64,000 nt of DNA. Origin: Chromatiaceae bacterium. Its GTDB lineage: Bacteria; Pseudomonadota; Gammaproteobacteria; Chromatiales; Chromatiaceae. How positions within the stretch are numbered: the first letter of the stretch is position 1; each line of letters begins with the position of its first letter. Below, piece after piece: positions 1 through 9,460 of this stretch. The position numbers and the translations under genes are program-made. The DNA is taken from positions 1-64,000 of the forward strand of contig JALWWO010000004.1 of NCBI GenBank assembly GCA_027078745.1, read 5' to 3'. Under the pieces are notes generated by a model, which saw only the letters and a program-made list of their open reading frames with translations, was not told the origin of the DNA and searched no databases.

Positions 1-1097
<1,097 letters not shown>

Positions 1098-1122
1098 GGA
1101 TTGTTAGATCGTTGGCGAGGAT

Positions 1123-1656
1123 TCACACTTTTTCCAATCTTCCATAGATCTTATCCGGTGTAGGGCGCGGCCGGCCCGGATCGTGTTCCAACCAGCGCCA
1201 GCCAATGCCGCCGGGATTGCCGCCGTACAGGGGATCCGCCAACAGGGCTTCCAAAGTGTAGTCCAGCAGCAGGGAAAGCCAGCGCTCCCCGGTGGGACTT
1301 CTGGCGATGTTGTGAAGCAGGGTTTCCCGGTCGGCTGGGACCATTTGATGGAAGGGCAATCCCGCCCGCTTCTGAGCGATATCTTCCAACCAAAGGATGC
1401 CTTGCAGCAGGAAGGTTCTGATGTCGGGATTAAAGCCAGGATCCGCCAAGGTCCGATCCAAATAGGCGGTGGCCCGGATGTCCAGGCTGCCCGGTGCATG
1501 GGGTTCGGAAGGCAACAGATGTTCTTGTACTGCTGCCAAGCAATTCCATTGCTGCGCATCCAAGCTGAGAGGACGAATCTGAGCAGCGAGGGTTCCGGAG
1601 AGGGAAATCAGGCCGATGGCCTTGGGAAAATGATGGAGAAAAGTTCTGCGTTTCAT
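1123..1656 (-). CDS. Gluconate 2-dehydrogenase subunit 3 family protein
   Basis: 177 residues. The N-terminus MKRRTFLHHFPKAIG has a twin-arginine followed by a short hydrophobic stretch, so Tat export is plausible. The body (LAAVQEHLLPSEPHAPGS... RTFLLQGILWLEDIAQKRAG) fits the gluconate_2-dh3 family, the small chaperone/escort-like subunit that normally partners a GMC-type flavoprotein dehydrogenase and often a cytochrome c. The ATG at 1656 was chosen over an upstream in-frame ATG because it begins the Tat-like signal. No GMC dehydrogenase gene is adjacent: hsdM is downstream and a divergent DUF3775 gene is upstream. Substrate unknown. Confidence 0.75.
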   Translation of the reverse strand: MKRRTFLHHFPKAIGLISLSGTLAAQIRPLSLDAQQWNCLAAVQEHLLPSEPHAPGSLDIRATAYLDRTLADPGFNPDIRTFLLQGILWLEDIAQKRAGLPFHQMVPADRETLLHNIARSPTGERWLSLLLDYTLEALLADPLYGGNPGGIGWRWLEHDPGRPRPTPDKIYGRLEKV

Positions 1657-1735
1657 GGGGATTGGCTCTGCCTGTGGCAGATGGGTTTTGGCGTATACTG
1701 GAAAATAGGATGTGGTATCTGGGAGGGACCGAACG

Positions 1736-2128
1736 ATGCTCCATATCGGACTCGATTTCATCTGCTTCCTCATGCTCAAAGCACGGGAATTTCAGGCGAA
1801 GGAACAGGTGGTCATTCCCGAAATGCCGAACAGCCCGAGTGATAATTGGGCATTGCAAACCTTAGCGGATCATGCAGATGATCTGAGCCTTCAGGAAGTC
1901 CAGTCATCTATTCTGGATCTCGACCCGGAACAGCAAGCGGAGCTCATCGCCCTCATGTGGTTGGGTCGGGGGGATTACAGCTTGGAGGAATGGGCGATCG
2001 CCTTGCAGGAAGCGAGGCGCTATTATGCGGAGCATAGGAACACGGCGCAATATCTCCTCGCCCATCCCTTTATCGCGGACTATTTAGAAGAAGGGTTGAT
2101 TGCCCACGGTTATTCCTGCGAAGAATAG
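1736..2128 (+). CDS. DUF3775 domain-containing protein
   Basis: 130 residues, acidic and soluble, with no signal peptide. The C-terminal half (LDPEQQAELIALMWLGRGDY, then EEWAIALQEAR and a closing AHPFIADYLEEGL) matches the DUF3775 family of unknown function. The ATG at 1736 follows a good ribosome-binding site (GGGAGGGA, 1721-1728). It diverges from the gluconate-dehydrogenase-subunit-like gene and converges with the HAMP protein, whose stop lies 2 nt away, so it is probably monocistronic. Nothing here shows a function. Confidence 0.8.
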   Translation: MLHIGLDFICFLMLKAREFQAKEQVVIPEMPNSPSDNWALQTLADHADDLSLQEVQSSILDLDPEQQAELIALMWLGRGDYSLEEWAIALQEARRYYAEHRNTAQYLLAHPFIADYLEEGLIAHGYSCEE

Positions 2129-2130
2129 CA

Positions 2131-3012
2131 TTATTCTTCTTCCAGCAGGATCTTTTCCTTAGTCTTTGCTGTGTTGGCAGACCGCAGGGAATCCGCAATC
2201 CTTGCCTTCCGGATTAATTCTAGGGAGCGGGCCAGGGCATTGAACTCGGGGATCGGTAGTCCGCCGACGGGTTCGCTGAGATGTCCCTTGCTGATCTGGT
2301 CTGCCTTTTGAACCAAGCGGTTCAAGCTTCGGTTGATCTCACCGGGGATTAGGATCACAATCAAGCTCACGATGGCTATTGCTATGCCCGTCAGGGAGAA
2401 GGAGATGATCTCGACTTCCTGAAACTGGTTCTCGATGGTCTGTACAATCGATCGGGATTCTTCTATCTTTTTTTCTCGCAAGGCAATCATGTCTTCCAAG
2501 ACTTTGGCGAGTCGATCCTTCCCGGCTTGGATCATTGTATTGGCTTGAATCGCAGCGCTTGCTCCGTTCTGCCCGTCTCGCAGGTTTCCGACCAAGAAGC
2601 TCTTTTTATACCGCTCTAGGATTTTTTCGAATTCTGCACCGTAAAATTGCAACGCATCCTGTAGATTAGTAAATCTCAGCTGATCATCTTCATCATAGAG
2701 TCCCGATTTATCCCGAACCATCCAGGCGAGCTTTTTCCGGATATCCACGAAGGTTTCCCGCCAACGCCTCGTGTACTTTTCTTTGTTGACAGGATCCGTG
2801 ATATAGATGAAATACTCCTTCTCATAGCGGCGTAATTTTTGTATATCGCTGATGAGGTTATTGATCCATGCAATGGCTTTGTAATTTTGATCGATCGCCA
2901 GATGCACGAGCGTCCGCAATTGTGCGTTATGATGCAGATTAGAGAGAGATTGCGCCATGATCAATATAGTCATGACAAGAAAGGCGACGATAATCTTGAA
3001 GCGGATCGACAT
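2131..3012 (-). CDS. HAMP-domain membrane protein without output domain
   Basis: 293 residues. One transmembrane helix near residues 7-22, a helical periplasmic sensor region to about residue 200, a second hydrophobic helix near 205-228 (SLTGIAIAIVSLIVILIPG), then a HAMP linker (RSLNRLVQKADQISKGHLSE) and a short charged tail ending LLEEE. This is the input half of a chemoreceptor or histidine kinase with no kinase, cyclase or methyl-accepting domain behind it. It lies 62 nt downstream of dsbC in the same direction, with a GC-rich hairpin between. It may act on a separate output protein or be a truncated sensor; the coding frame is clean to its stop. Confidence 0.75.
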   Translation of the reverse strand: MSIRFKIIVAFLVMTILIMAQSLSNLHHNAQLRTLVHLAIDQNYKAIAWINNLISDIQKLRRYEKEYFIYITDPVNKEKYTRRWRETFVDIRKKLAWMVRDKSGLYDEDDQLRFTNLQDALQFYGAEFEKILERYKKSFLVGNLRDGQNGASAAIQANTMIQAGKDRLAKVLEDMIALREKKIEESRSIVQTIENQFQEVEIISFSLTGIAIAIVSLIVILIPGEINRSLNRLVQKADQISKGHLSEPVGGLPIPEFNALARSLELIRKARIADSLRSANTAKTKEKILLEEE

Positions 3013-3043
3013 GGCATCTCCCTGAAACGAGTATGGATATTGG

Positions 3044-3062
3044 CCCGCCCCCTGGGGGCGGG
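3044..3062 (-). terminator. GC-rich hairpin downstream of dsbC (terminator-like, no T-run)
   Basis: A perfect 9-base inverted repeat, CCCGCCCCC / GGGGGCGGG, separated by one base, lies between the dsbC stop (3075) and the HAMP gene start (3012). It could end or attenuate dsbC transcription, but no run of T follows on either strand, so Rho-independent termination is not supported. Confidence 0.35.
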
Positions 3063-3074
3063 GTCAGACCTAGG

Positions 3075-3827
3075 TTACTTACTCTTCGATTCGAGCAACC
3101 TCGACAACCGTTTAGCAGGCATATAGCCGGGAACCAGGGTGCCATCTTCCAGGACAATAGTCGGCGTTCCCGAAACGCCGAACTCATGCCCCAAATTCAT
3201 GTGCGCTAACACCGGATTAGCGCATTTCCGTTTCTCAATGGTCTTGCCTGCCTTCGCATCGGTCATGGCCTGGTTGCGGTCATCCGCACACCAGACGGAC
3301 ACCGCCTTATCATAGGAAGGACTGCCCGCCCCTGCTCGTGGATAGAAGAGATAACGCACTCGGATGCCTTCATCCAAGTAGGACTGAATTTCTCGGTGCA
3401 GCTTTCGGCAATAGCCGCAATCGATGTCCGTGAACACGCTGATCGTGTGCTTAGGATGTTCTGGAGAAAAGATCACCATCGTATCTTCTCCCATCGCTTC
3501 CAAGGCGGCGACCCGCTCTCTTGCCTGACGCTTGCGGGCTTCCAGCAAGCGGGGGGAAGTTTCCGTGAGATCCTTCCGATCCTTGAGATCGATAAGGCGG
3601 CCTTGGAACATGTAGCGTCCATCGCCGCTGACATAGACGAGTTCCGAATCCAACAACACTTCGTAAACGCCAGGGACAGGCGTTTCGTGGATGCTGTTGA
3701 TCTCATAGTCGGGCAACACTCGGGTCAATCGATCTCGGATCGCTCGATCTGCATCGTTCGCCAAGATCTGCAGGGGCAGCAAGGAAAATGCTGTGGCTGC
3801 GGTAAATACTTGAATGTTTCTGTTCAT
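3075..3827 (-). CDS. dsbC: Thiol:disulfide interchange protein DsbC
   Basis: 250-residue periplasmic disulfide isomerase. A signal peptide (MNRNIQVFTAATAFSLLPLQILA) is followed by the N-terminal dimerisation domain and a thioredoxin-fold domain with the active-site motif CGYC at residues 137-140, inside FTDIDCGYCRKLH. The cis-Pro loop is seen as SGTPTIVLEDG near residue 220. Length and layout match E. coli DsbC. It is normally kept reduced by DsbD, which is not in this window. A periplasmic isomerase fits a cell that exports multihaem cytochromes, but the gene is not linked to them. Confidence 0.92.
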   Translation of the reverse strand: MNRNIQVFTAATAFSLLPLQILANDADRAIRDRLTRVLPDYEINSIHETPVPGVYEVLLDSELVYVSGDGRYMFQGRLIDLKDRKDLTETSPRLLEARKRQARERVAALEAMGEDTMVIFSPEHPKHTISVFTDIDCGYCRKLHREIQSYLDEGIRVRYLFYPRAGAGSPSYDKAVSVWCADDRNQAMTDAKAGKTIEKRKCANPVLAHMNLGHEFGVSGTPTIVLEDGTLVPGYMPAKRLSRLLESKSK

Positions 3828-3937
3828 AAAAACCTCTGATCAATAGATGATGGATGCCTGAGTTGCCTCAGTAATGGAATGAGAGGAACTCAGGAATTTT
3901 TTAGTTCCCCGATGGGAACAGTTTTTCAGGCGCAGCA

Positions 3938-5311
3938 TCAGGCGAGGGGTTTCAGGCGTTCGCTGATATCATTTCTCGCCTGCGCCAGGATGGAATCTCG
4001 GTCGATCCCTTCTAAAATTCCCCGAATCACCTGTTTCGGTCCCAGCTCTCCCCAGGATTTTCCCTGTGCCAAATAGGTTTCCGCCGCCTGACCCACTACT
4101 GCAGTAGCGTAGTAGGCCACGGCACCTTGTGCACTGGCGGTGAGCAGGGTGGACAAACCACCGGTGCCCAGCTTGAGCGCTGCGGACAACACATTGACCC
4201 CCCAGACTGTGCCGATGAACAGAAGCATCTGCTTGGCGATGGTCCTGAGCAGCGCACCCGCCTCCGCGTTGGAGATGGGCAGCCCATAGAGCTTGGAAAG
4301 ATGGACCACCAGGCTCACATCCGCTGTGGCGGCGGCGAGCAGATCCACAATGGGAATGGGATTCAGGGCCACAGCCACCCCTTTGCCGATGCAATAATTG
4401 CGGATGATCTGGGCCCCGAGCTGTCGGCGCACTTGCAGAATGCGCTGCCCCAGTCGATCGGTGAGATCACTGGCGAACAGGGAAGCGTTGAGGGCAGCCA
4501 GGGTCTTGCCCTCCGATTCCAGGACGGTCCAGAGCCGTTCCCGCAATTGGGCTAGATCGGGCGGCGGCTGGCGCAGGGTTTCAGTCTCATTGCCCTGCGC
4601 ATCCACCAAGATCACTAACTGTTCCGCCGGCATGGCGCTGATGCAGACGATGTTTTCTGGATCGATAAACCCCCGAGTATGCCGCTGTAGGGCAGCGAGC
4701 ACCTGGGCCCGTTCCTCTTGGGTATATCGGTCGATCTTGTTGAAGACCAGGATCACCGGTCGGCCCATGAGGGCCCGCAAAGCGCGGATCTCCGTTTCCG
4801 TGAGATCTCCGTCCACGATGAACAAGACCAGATCTGCTCGAGCAGCGACTTCTCGGGCCAGGCGTTCCCGCTCTTCTCCCGCCACTTCATTCAGCCCCGG
4901 GGTATCGATGAAGAACACACCGCCTTGTTCGTAGGCCTCCCAACGGCTCATCTGGGCGGTTTTGGTCTCCCCGTGCAAGGGGCTGGTGCTGAAGTGGGGC
5001 TTGCCCAACAGCGCGTTGAGGGTGGCGGATTTCCCCACGCTCACCCGACCGAACGCAGCGATGTGAATGTGGCCATGCTCCAATTTTTCCAGCATGGCTT
5101 CCACCTGCTGATAATCCTCAGAAAGGGCGGCCCGCACTTCCTGGGGAACGCGATCATCTTCTAATAAATTGCGCAGGCTTTCTTGGGCCAGGTGAAGATG
5201 ACCTGCACCATCAGCGGGCGGCGGTGTCGGTTTCTGGCCGCTCCCGATCCGCTCGATGGATTTCCAGGGCAAGTCGGGCAAAGCGTCTCGCACGCGCTTC
5301 GAGATCTTCAC
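3938..5311 (-). CDS. GTPase with C-terminal DUF697-like membrane region (second of a pair)
   Basis: 457 residues from the GTG at 5311. G-protein motifs: P-loop GRVSVGKS near residues 88-95, DTPGLNEV (G3) and NKIDRY (G4). The C-terminal half is hydrophobic (GKGVAVALNPIPIVDLLAAA and later glycine/alanine-rich helices), as in the DUF697/YcjF-type family. The GTG is preceded by GAGGAG at good spacing, while the in-frame ATG at 5404 lacks this and would extend the overlap with the upstream GTPase to 194 nt; the chosen start still overlaps it by 101 nt. Translational coupling with the upstream gene is likely. Role unknown; such GTPases are suspected to act in membrane remodelling or envelope stress. 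Confidence 0.8.
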   Translation of the reverse strand: MKISKRVRDALPDLPWKSIERIGSGQKPTPPPADGAGHLHLAQESLRNLLEDDRVPQEVRAALSEDYQQVEAMLEKLEHGHIHIAAFGRVSVGKSATLNALLGKPHFSTSPLHGETKTAQMSRWEAYEQGGVFFIDTPGLNEVAGEERERLAREVAARADLVLFIVDGDLTETEIRALRALMGRPVILVFNKIDRYTQEERAQVLAALQRHTRGFIDPENIVCISAMPAEQLVILVDAQGNETETLRQPPPDLAQLRERLWTVLESEGKTLAALNASLFASDLTDRLGQRILQVRRQLGAQIIRNYCIGKGVAVALNPIPIVDLLAAATADVSLVVHLSKLYGLPISNAEAGALLRTIAKQMLLFIGTVWGVNVLSAALKLGTGGLSTLLTASAQGAVAYYATAVVGQAAETYLAQGKSWGELGPKQVIRGILEGIDRDSILAQARNDISERLKPLA

Positions 5312-6731
5312 GTAAATTCTCCTCAAAGACCTGCGCCGCTTGGGCGGGTCGCAATGCACCCCGAGAGCTGAGAGACTGGGCCACTGCTTTGCCCAGAGCT
5401 TCAAAAATCATCCCGTAGGCCACCGCATGGGTCAATCCGCCGAGCAGGGTACCTACCCCGGGAAAAGCTTTGAGGGCATTGCCTGCCACGGCCAACATGA
5501 TGGTCGTGCTCTTTGCCACCCGCTTTTGCGCGAGCTGGAGCAGGAGATCCAAATCCAACTCCCGCACATGCACCCCGTGGAGGCGGGCCATCTCCTTGAC
5601 CATGCTGATGCTCAGATAGCCTTGAATCACCAGGTCGGATCCCGGCGCTACTGCTGCCAGCGCCCCCACCATGGCCTTTTTAGCATAGCTTTTCGTCAGG
5701 GTTTCCATCTGCTGGGCCCGATGGGCTTGTTCCGCTGCGTCCAGTTGCTGGGAAACTAGGACAAACACGCTGGTATCCCGCAGTTTTTCCAGAACCTCCC
5801 AGTCTTCATCTAATTGCTGTTGCAGGGCTTCCCGCAGCGCATCCACGCGGGGCGGCATGGTCCGCACCACGCGTTTTTCGCGGCCGTCTGGTCCGATCAC
5901 CAGGGCTTCCCGCTTGCCCCCCGCCTGCACGGGCACCACGCGCACCCGATCCCGCTGGCCGAGCCGCGCTTGTAAGCGCTGGATGATGAGGATCAATTCC
6001 TCCTGGCGGTAACGATCTATCTTGTTCAAAGCGATGATGGTGGGCTTGTTCAGGGCCAACAAGGCTTGCAATTCCTCATATTGGGAACGGCTTAGATCCC
6101 CATCGCACACATAGACCACCAGATGGGCCCGCAGGGCTTCCGAGCGCGCCATCTCATCGAGCGCACCGCCCACCTCGTTGGTGCCCGGCATGTCTAGGAG
6201 CACCAAGCTATCTCCACCGGGACTGCGCCACCGGTACGCAGTGATTTCTCGGGTAGTTCCCCCCAAGACATCGGTTTCCAGGGTTGCCTGGGGCAACAAG
6301 GCTTGGATGAGGGAAGATTTCCCGCTGCTGATCTCCCCAAAGAAGCCCACATAGATGGTCCCCGCCGCCTTGCGCTGTTGGAGCAAGGCCAATTCTTTGC
6401 GAACAGAGGCAAGATCCATGCCCTTCGCTTCCGCCTGTTCCAACCGCTTTTCAATGGTCCTGCGGTCGGGCGGTGAGTCCTTCCCCCGCGGCTTGCGCCG
6501 CCTCGGCCCCAGGAGCCGCCACAGGGCCCAGGCACCGGCGCCCAAGATACCCAGGAAAGCAGCTCCGTAGAGGTAGAAAAACCAATTGGGCAGGTTCACC
6601 AATTGTTCCCAGACCCCAAAAGCCGTGTCCGTGAGGGCCAGCAGCCCCCAGAGCACGAACAGCATGAGCAGGATCAGCCCCAGCGCAAGGGCTAGGCGAA
6701 TCAGTCGGGTAGGGCGGAAGCGTTGGTTCAA
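5211..6731 (-). CDS. Membrane-anchored dynamin/Era-like GTPase (first of a pair)
   Basis: 506 residues. Two N-terminal transmembrane helices (about 11-33 and 49-71), a basic coiled-coil linker, then a G domain: GEISSGKSS (132-140), DMPGTNEVGG (G3) and NKIDRY (G4). The C-terminal region (VGALAAVAPGSDLVIQGYLS, LKAFPGVGTLLGGLTHAVAY) resembles DUF697 membrane-associated helices. It is the promoter-proximal gene of a two-gene unit with the paralogous GTPase downstream, and both share the same motif set. It diverges from the 12-haem cytochrome gene; the 238-nt gap holds an FNR-type box that could serve either direction. Confidence 0.82.
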   Translation of the reverse strand: MNQRFRPTRLIRLALALGLILLMLFVLWGLLALTDTAFGVWEQLVNLPNWFFYLYGAAFLGILGAGAWALWRLLGPRRRKPRGKDSPPDRRTIEKRLEQAEAKGMDLASVRKELALLQQRKAAGTIYVGFFGEISSGKSSLIQALLPQATLETDVLGGTTREITAYRWRSPGGDSLVLLDMPGTNEVGGALDEMARSEALRAHLVVYVCDGDLSRSQYEELQALLALNKPTIIALNKIDRYRQEELILIIQRLQARLGQRDRVRVVPVQAGGKREALVIGPDGREKRVVRTMPPRVDALREALQQQLDEDWEVLEKLRDTSVFVLVSQQLDAAEQAHRAQQMETLTKSYAKKAMVGALAAVAPGSDLVIQGYLSISMVKEMARLHGVHVRELDLDLLLQLAQKRVAKSTTIMLAVAGNALKAFPGVGTLLGGLTHAVAYGMIFEALGKAVAQSLSSRGALRPAQAAQVFEENLREDLEARARRFARLALEIHRADRERPETDTAAR

Positions 6732-6806
6732 AACGGCGGATCAGGGTTGTTGAAGATGTAAAGCAGTATAGCGAAACCCTCCGGAAGAGGACCGAGCCAG
6801 TTTCTG

Positions 6807-6820
6807 TTGATGTGGATCAA
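6807..6820. promoter_or_regulatory. FNR/DNR-type binding site upstream of the 12-haem cytochrome gene
   Basis: A perfect palindrome TTGAT-N4-ATCAA, the consensus half-sites of the FNR/DNR/NNR branch of the CRP family, centred 156 nt upstream of the cytochrome start at 6970 and 82 nt upstream of the divergent GTPase start. The 10 conserved positions all match. By family knowledge it suggests induction by low oxygen or nitric oxide. No convincing -10 lies at the distance expected for a -41.5 activator site, so the exact promoter is not resolved. Confidence 0.7.
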
Positions 6821-6969
6821 TCAAGCGAAAAAAAGGTGGGTGCGTCTGCGGAACTTTTTTCAGGTCCTCCTAGATAATTGGGACTGCGCCACGAACAGGG
6901 GGTTCGCCTGTGTGTGGCCTCAGCACGATCCTGCCGGGATCTTCATTCCGATCAATCTAGGGGGAACGG

Positions 6970-9399
6970 ATGAAACGCTTGCGTTTGTCAATGCTATTCT
7001 CGGCCCTGTTATGGGGCGGGATGAGCCTCAGCCAAGGGGCGGTGCCTGACCGAGTGGCACCCGAAGTGGCTGCACAGAAAGGTTGTCTGAGCTGCCATGA
7101 GGGCATCGAGGACATTCGGGAAAAGACTAGCGGCATGATGGCCGCGATTTCTGCCTTGGGCAGAGCCCAGGGGGATCCAGCGGGCTGCACCGTCTGCCAC
7201 GGCGGAAACCCCCAGGCCCTGACTGCGGCGGAGGCTCATCGGGGAGTCGGTCCCAAAGCCTCTCCCACAGGTCCCAAGACTTTCTATCCGGATCCGGGCA
7301 GCATCTGGATCGCAGATCACAGCTGCGGGCAGGCCGGTTGCCATCAGGGCTATCCCTATCGCTTGGAACGAGCCCTGATGAACACAGAGGCGGGCAAAAT
7401 CCAAGGCAATCTGCACACCTGGGGCATTGCGGAAGTGCAAAATCACAAGGTGCCCTGGGGGGATTATGCAGTGGAAGATACAGATGGCCCCGTGCCCAGC
7501 ATCGGCACCGAAGCCTATAAAGCCTATATGGCCCAGCTCATGCGGGATTATCCCGATCAGCTCCCCAGCAAGCTCGAACAGATTCCTCAACCCTCTGTAG
7601 AAGAGATCGAATCGGATCCCAAGCTCGCGGGCTTCACCTATCAGCGCCAGCAGTGTCAGCGCTGCCATGTGGCGGTCAAGGGACGGGAAAAACGGGGCGA
7701 TTATCGGGGCATGGGTTGCTCCGCCTGCCATATTCCCTATGGAAATGAAGGCTACTATGAGGGCAATGATCCCACCATCGACAAGCAGGAAAAAGGACAT
7801 CTGCTGGTGCACCGGATTCAGGGCACCCGAGAAGCTAAGGTGCGGGTGCGGGCGGATATGGAATACTCCGGCATTCCGGTGGAAACCTGTAATTCCTGCC
7901 ACAACCGCGGCAAGCGCATCGGGGTGACCTATCAGGGGCTCATGGAATTCCCCTATGGTTCCCCCTACAACGAGCAGGGCAAGACCCAACCCAAGCTCCA
8001 CACCAAACGCTATCTCTTCATCTCGGACGACCTGCACCACCAGTACAACCAAAGCCGCCCCGAGAATCCTAAGGGCGGGATGCTTTGCCAGGACTGCCAC
8101 ACCACCATCGATATGCACGGCGATGGCAACATCTTCGGCACCACCCTGGCCCAGGTGGAAATCGAATGCCAGGACTGCCACGGCACGCCGGACCAGTTCC
8201 CCTGGGAACTGCCCTTGGGTTATTCGGAAGAATTCGGCAAGGCTCTGCCGGACGAACCCAGAGGCCTGAGCGATACCCTGCTGCCGGAAACCCAAGCTTT
8301 CGCCACCGCCTACCCGGCGAAAGATGGCTATCTTCTGTCCACCCGCGGCAATCCCTTGGGCAATGTGGTGAAGGATGGGGATAAGGTCATTTTGCATTCC
8401 GCCACGGGGTTGGATTTTCAAGTGCCTCTGCTGAAGCAGCTCGCTCAGGATAACGCCTGGAAAAGCCCCAATGCAGAAGTGGCCATGAGCAAGGTGGTCA
8501 AGCACAACCAGAGTTTGGAATGCTACGCCTGCCATGCCTCCTGGGTGCCCCAATGCTATGGCTGCCATGTGCAGGTCAACTACGGCAAGGGCAAGGACGG
8601 AAAACCCCTCATGGATACGGACTGGATCGCTGGCGGCAGCCTCAAGACCAAAGTGGATGGCATCCTCAACGGGCAGACGGCGGAATCGCCCCTGGGCACC
8701 CACGGCAAGAAGAGCCCGGGCAAGGTCTTCGAGAAGCGCTCCTATCTCCGTTGGGAAGAGCCCGTGCTCGGCATCAATGGCGAAGGTCGGGTAACCCCCC
8801 TCATGCCCGGCTGTCAGATCGTTTATACGGTCATCGACCGGCGGGGCAAGACCATCGCCTTGAACCGGCTCGGCAAGTCCTATGATGAACAGGCGGAACT
8901 GGGTCAAGAACGGGTCCCCGATGCCATCGACATGGCACCGGTGCAGCCCCATTCCGTGCAGCGCAAGGCCCGCACCTGCGAATCCTGCCACAACAATCCC
9001 AAGACCCTGGGCTATGGGATCGCGGGCGGTGTCTTCCAGACACGCTATCCCGAAGACATCGTGGAAGATCTCATCGATCAGAAGAACGGCCAAGTGATCC
9101 CCGGGCAATACCAGATTCAGATTCCCAAAATTGCGGATCTGGATTACGATTGGTCCACCCTCATCAAGGATGGGCAGCAGGTGCAGACCGTGGGCACCCA
9201 TTGGCCCCTGTCTCGGGCGCTCCCCGAGCAGATGCGGACCGGCATGGAGCGCACCGGCCTATGCATGGGCTGTCATCGGGAGATGAGCAATGCGGAACGC
9301 TGGGCGAAGGTGGCCACGCCGGGCCAACTCACCGATGCCCAGCACATCGAGCTCATGAATAAGATGATCAAACAGTACGCGGAACGGAACCAGAAGTAG
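6970..9399 (+). CDS. Exported dodecahaem c-type cytochrome
   Basis: 809 residues with a Sec signal peptide (to about residue 23, ...SLSQGA). Twelve haem c attachment sites are visible: eleven CXXCH (CLSCH 39, CTVCH 73, CQRCH 229, CSACH 250, then CNSCH, two CQDCH, CYACH, CYGCH, CESCH, CMGCH) and one expanded CX4CH (CGQAGCH, 119-125). Hydrophobic helices beyond the signal are absent, so the mature protein is probably periplasmic or surface-exposed. A good ribosome-binding site (GGGGGAA) precedes the ATG. The FNR-type box at 6807 and the strong terminator at 9412 suggest its own transcription unit. It is probably an anaerobic electron carrier or reductase, but it does not match NrfA, octahaem reductase or MtrC patterns that I can recognise; substrate unknown. 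Confidence 0.88.
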   Translation: MKRLRLSMLFSALLWGGMSLSQGAVPDRVAPEVAAQKGCLSCHEGIEDIREKTSGMMAAISALGRAQGDPAGCTVCHGGNPQALTAAEAHRGVGPKASPTGPKTFYPDPGSIWIADHSCGQAGCHQGYPYRLERALMNTEAGKIQGNLHTWGIAEVQNHKVPWGDYAVEDTDGPVPSIGTEAYKAYMAQLMRDYPDQLPSKLEQIPQPSVEEIESDPKLAGFTYQRQQCQRCHVAVKGREKRGDYRGMGCSACHIPYGNEGYYEGNDPTIDKQEKGHLLVHRIQGTREAKVRVRADMEYSGIPVETCNSCHNRGKRIGVTYQGLMEFPYGSPYNEQGKTQPKLHTKRYLFISDDLHHQYNQSRPENPKGGMLCQDCHTTIDMHGDGNIFGTTLAQVEIECQDCHGTPDQFPWELPLGYSEEFGKALPDEPRGLSDTLLPETQAFATAYPAKDGYLLSTRGNPLGNVVKDGDKVILHSATGLDFQVPLLKQLAQDNAWKSPNAEVAMSKVVKHNQSLECYACHASWVPQCYGCHVQVNYGKGKDGKPLMDTDWIAGGSLKTKVDGILNGQTAESPLGTHGKKSPGKVFEKRSYLRWEEPVLGINGEGRVTPLMPGCQIVYTVIDRRGKTIALNRLGKSYDEQAELGQERVPDAIDMAPVQPHSVQRKARTCESCHNNPKTLGYGIAGGVFQTRYPEDIVEDLIDQKNGQVIPGQYQIQIPKIADLDYDWSTLIKDGQQVQTVGTHWPLSRALPEQMRTGMERTGLCMGCHREMSNAERWAKVATPGQLTDAQHIELMNKMIKQYAERNQK

Positions 9400-9411
9400 C
9401 GGTTACTGTCT

Positions 9412-9444
9412 GCCGTCCGGTTTTCCAACCGGACGGCTTTTTTT
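9412..9444 (+). terminator. Rho-independent terminator after the 12-haem cytochrome gene
   Basis: Perfect 11-bp stem (GCCGTCCGGTT / AACCGGACGGC) with a TTCC loop, followed directly by seven T. It lies 12 nt after the cytochrome stop codon and 16 nt before the TPR gene start. Confidence 0.93.
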
Positions 9445-9460
9445 ATGGGTGGAAGTAAAG

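Noticed and set aside
3904-3926. Hairpin GTTCCC/GGGAAC followed by a T-run between the second GTPase gene and dsbC
   Set aside because: The T-run is in the plus direction, but both flanking genes are on the minus strand, so there is no transcript for it to end.
7009-9201. 730-codon reverse-strand open frame under the 12-haem cytochrome gene
   Set aside because: Antisense artefact of GC-rich codon use; the plus strand encodes a coherent cytochrome with 12 haem motifs and a signal peptide.
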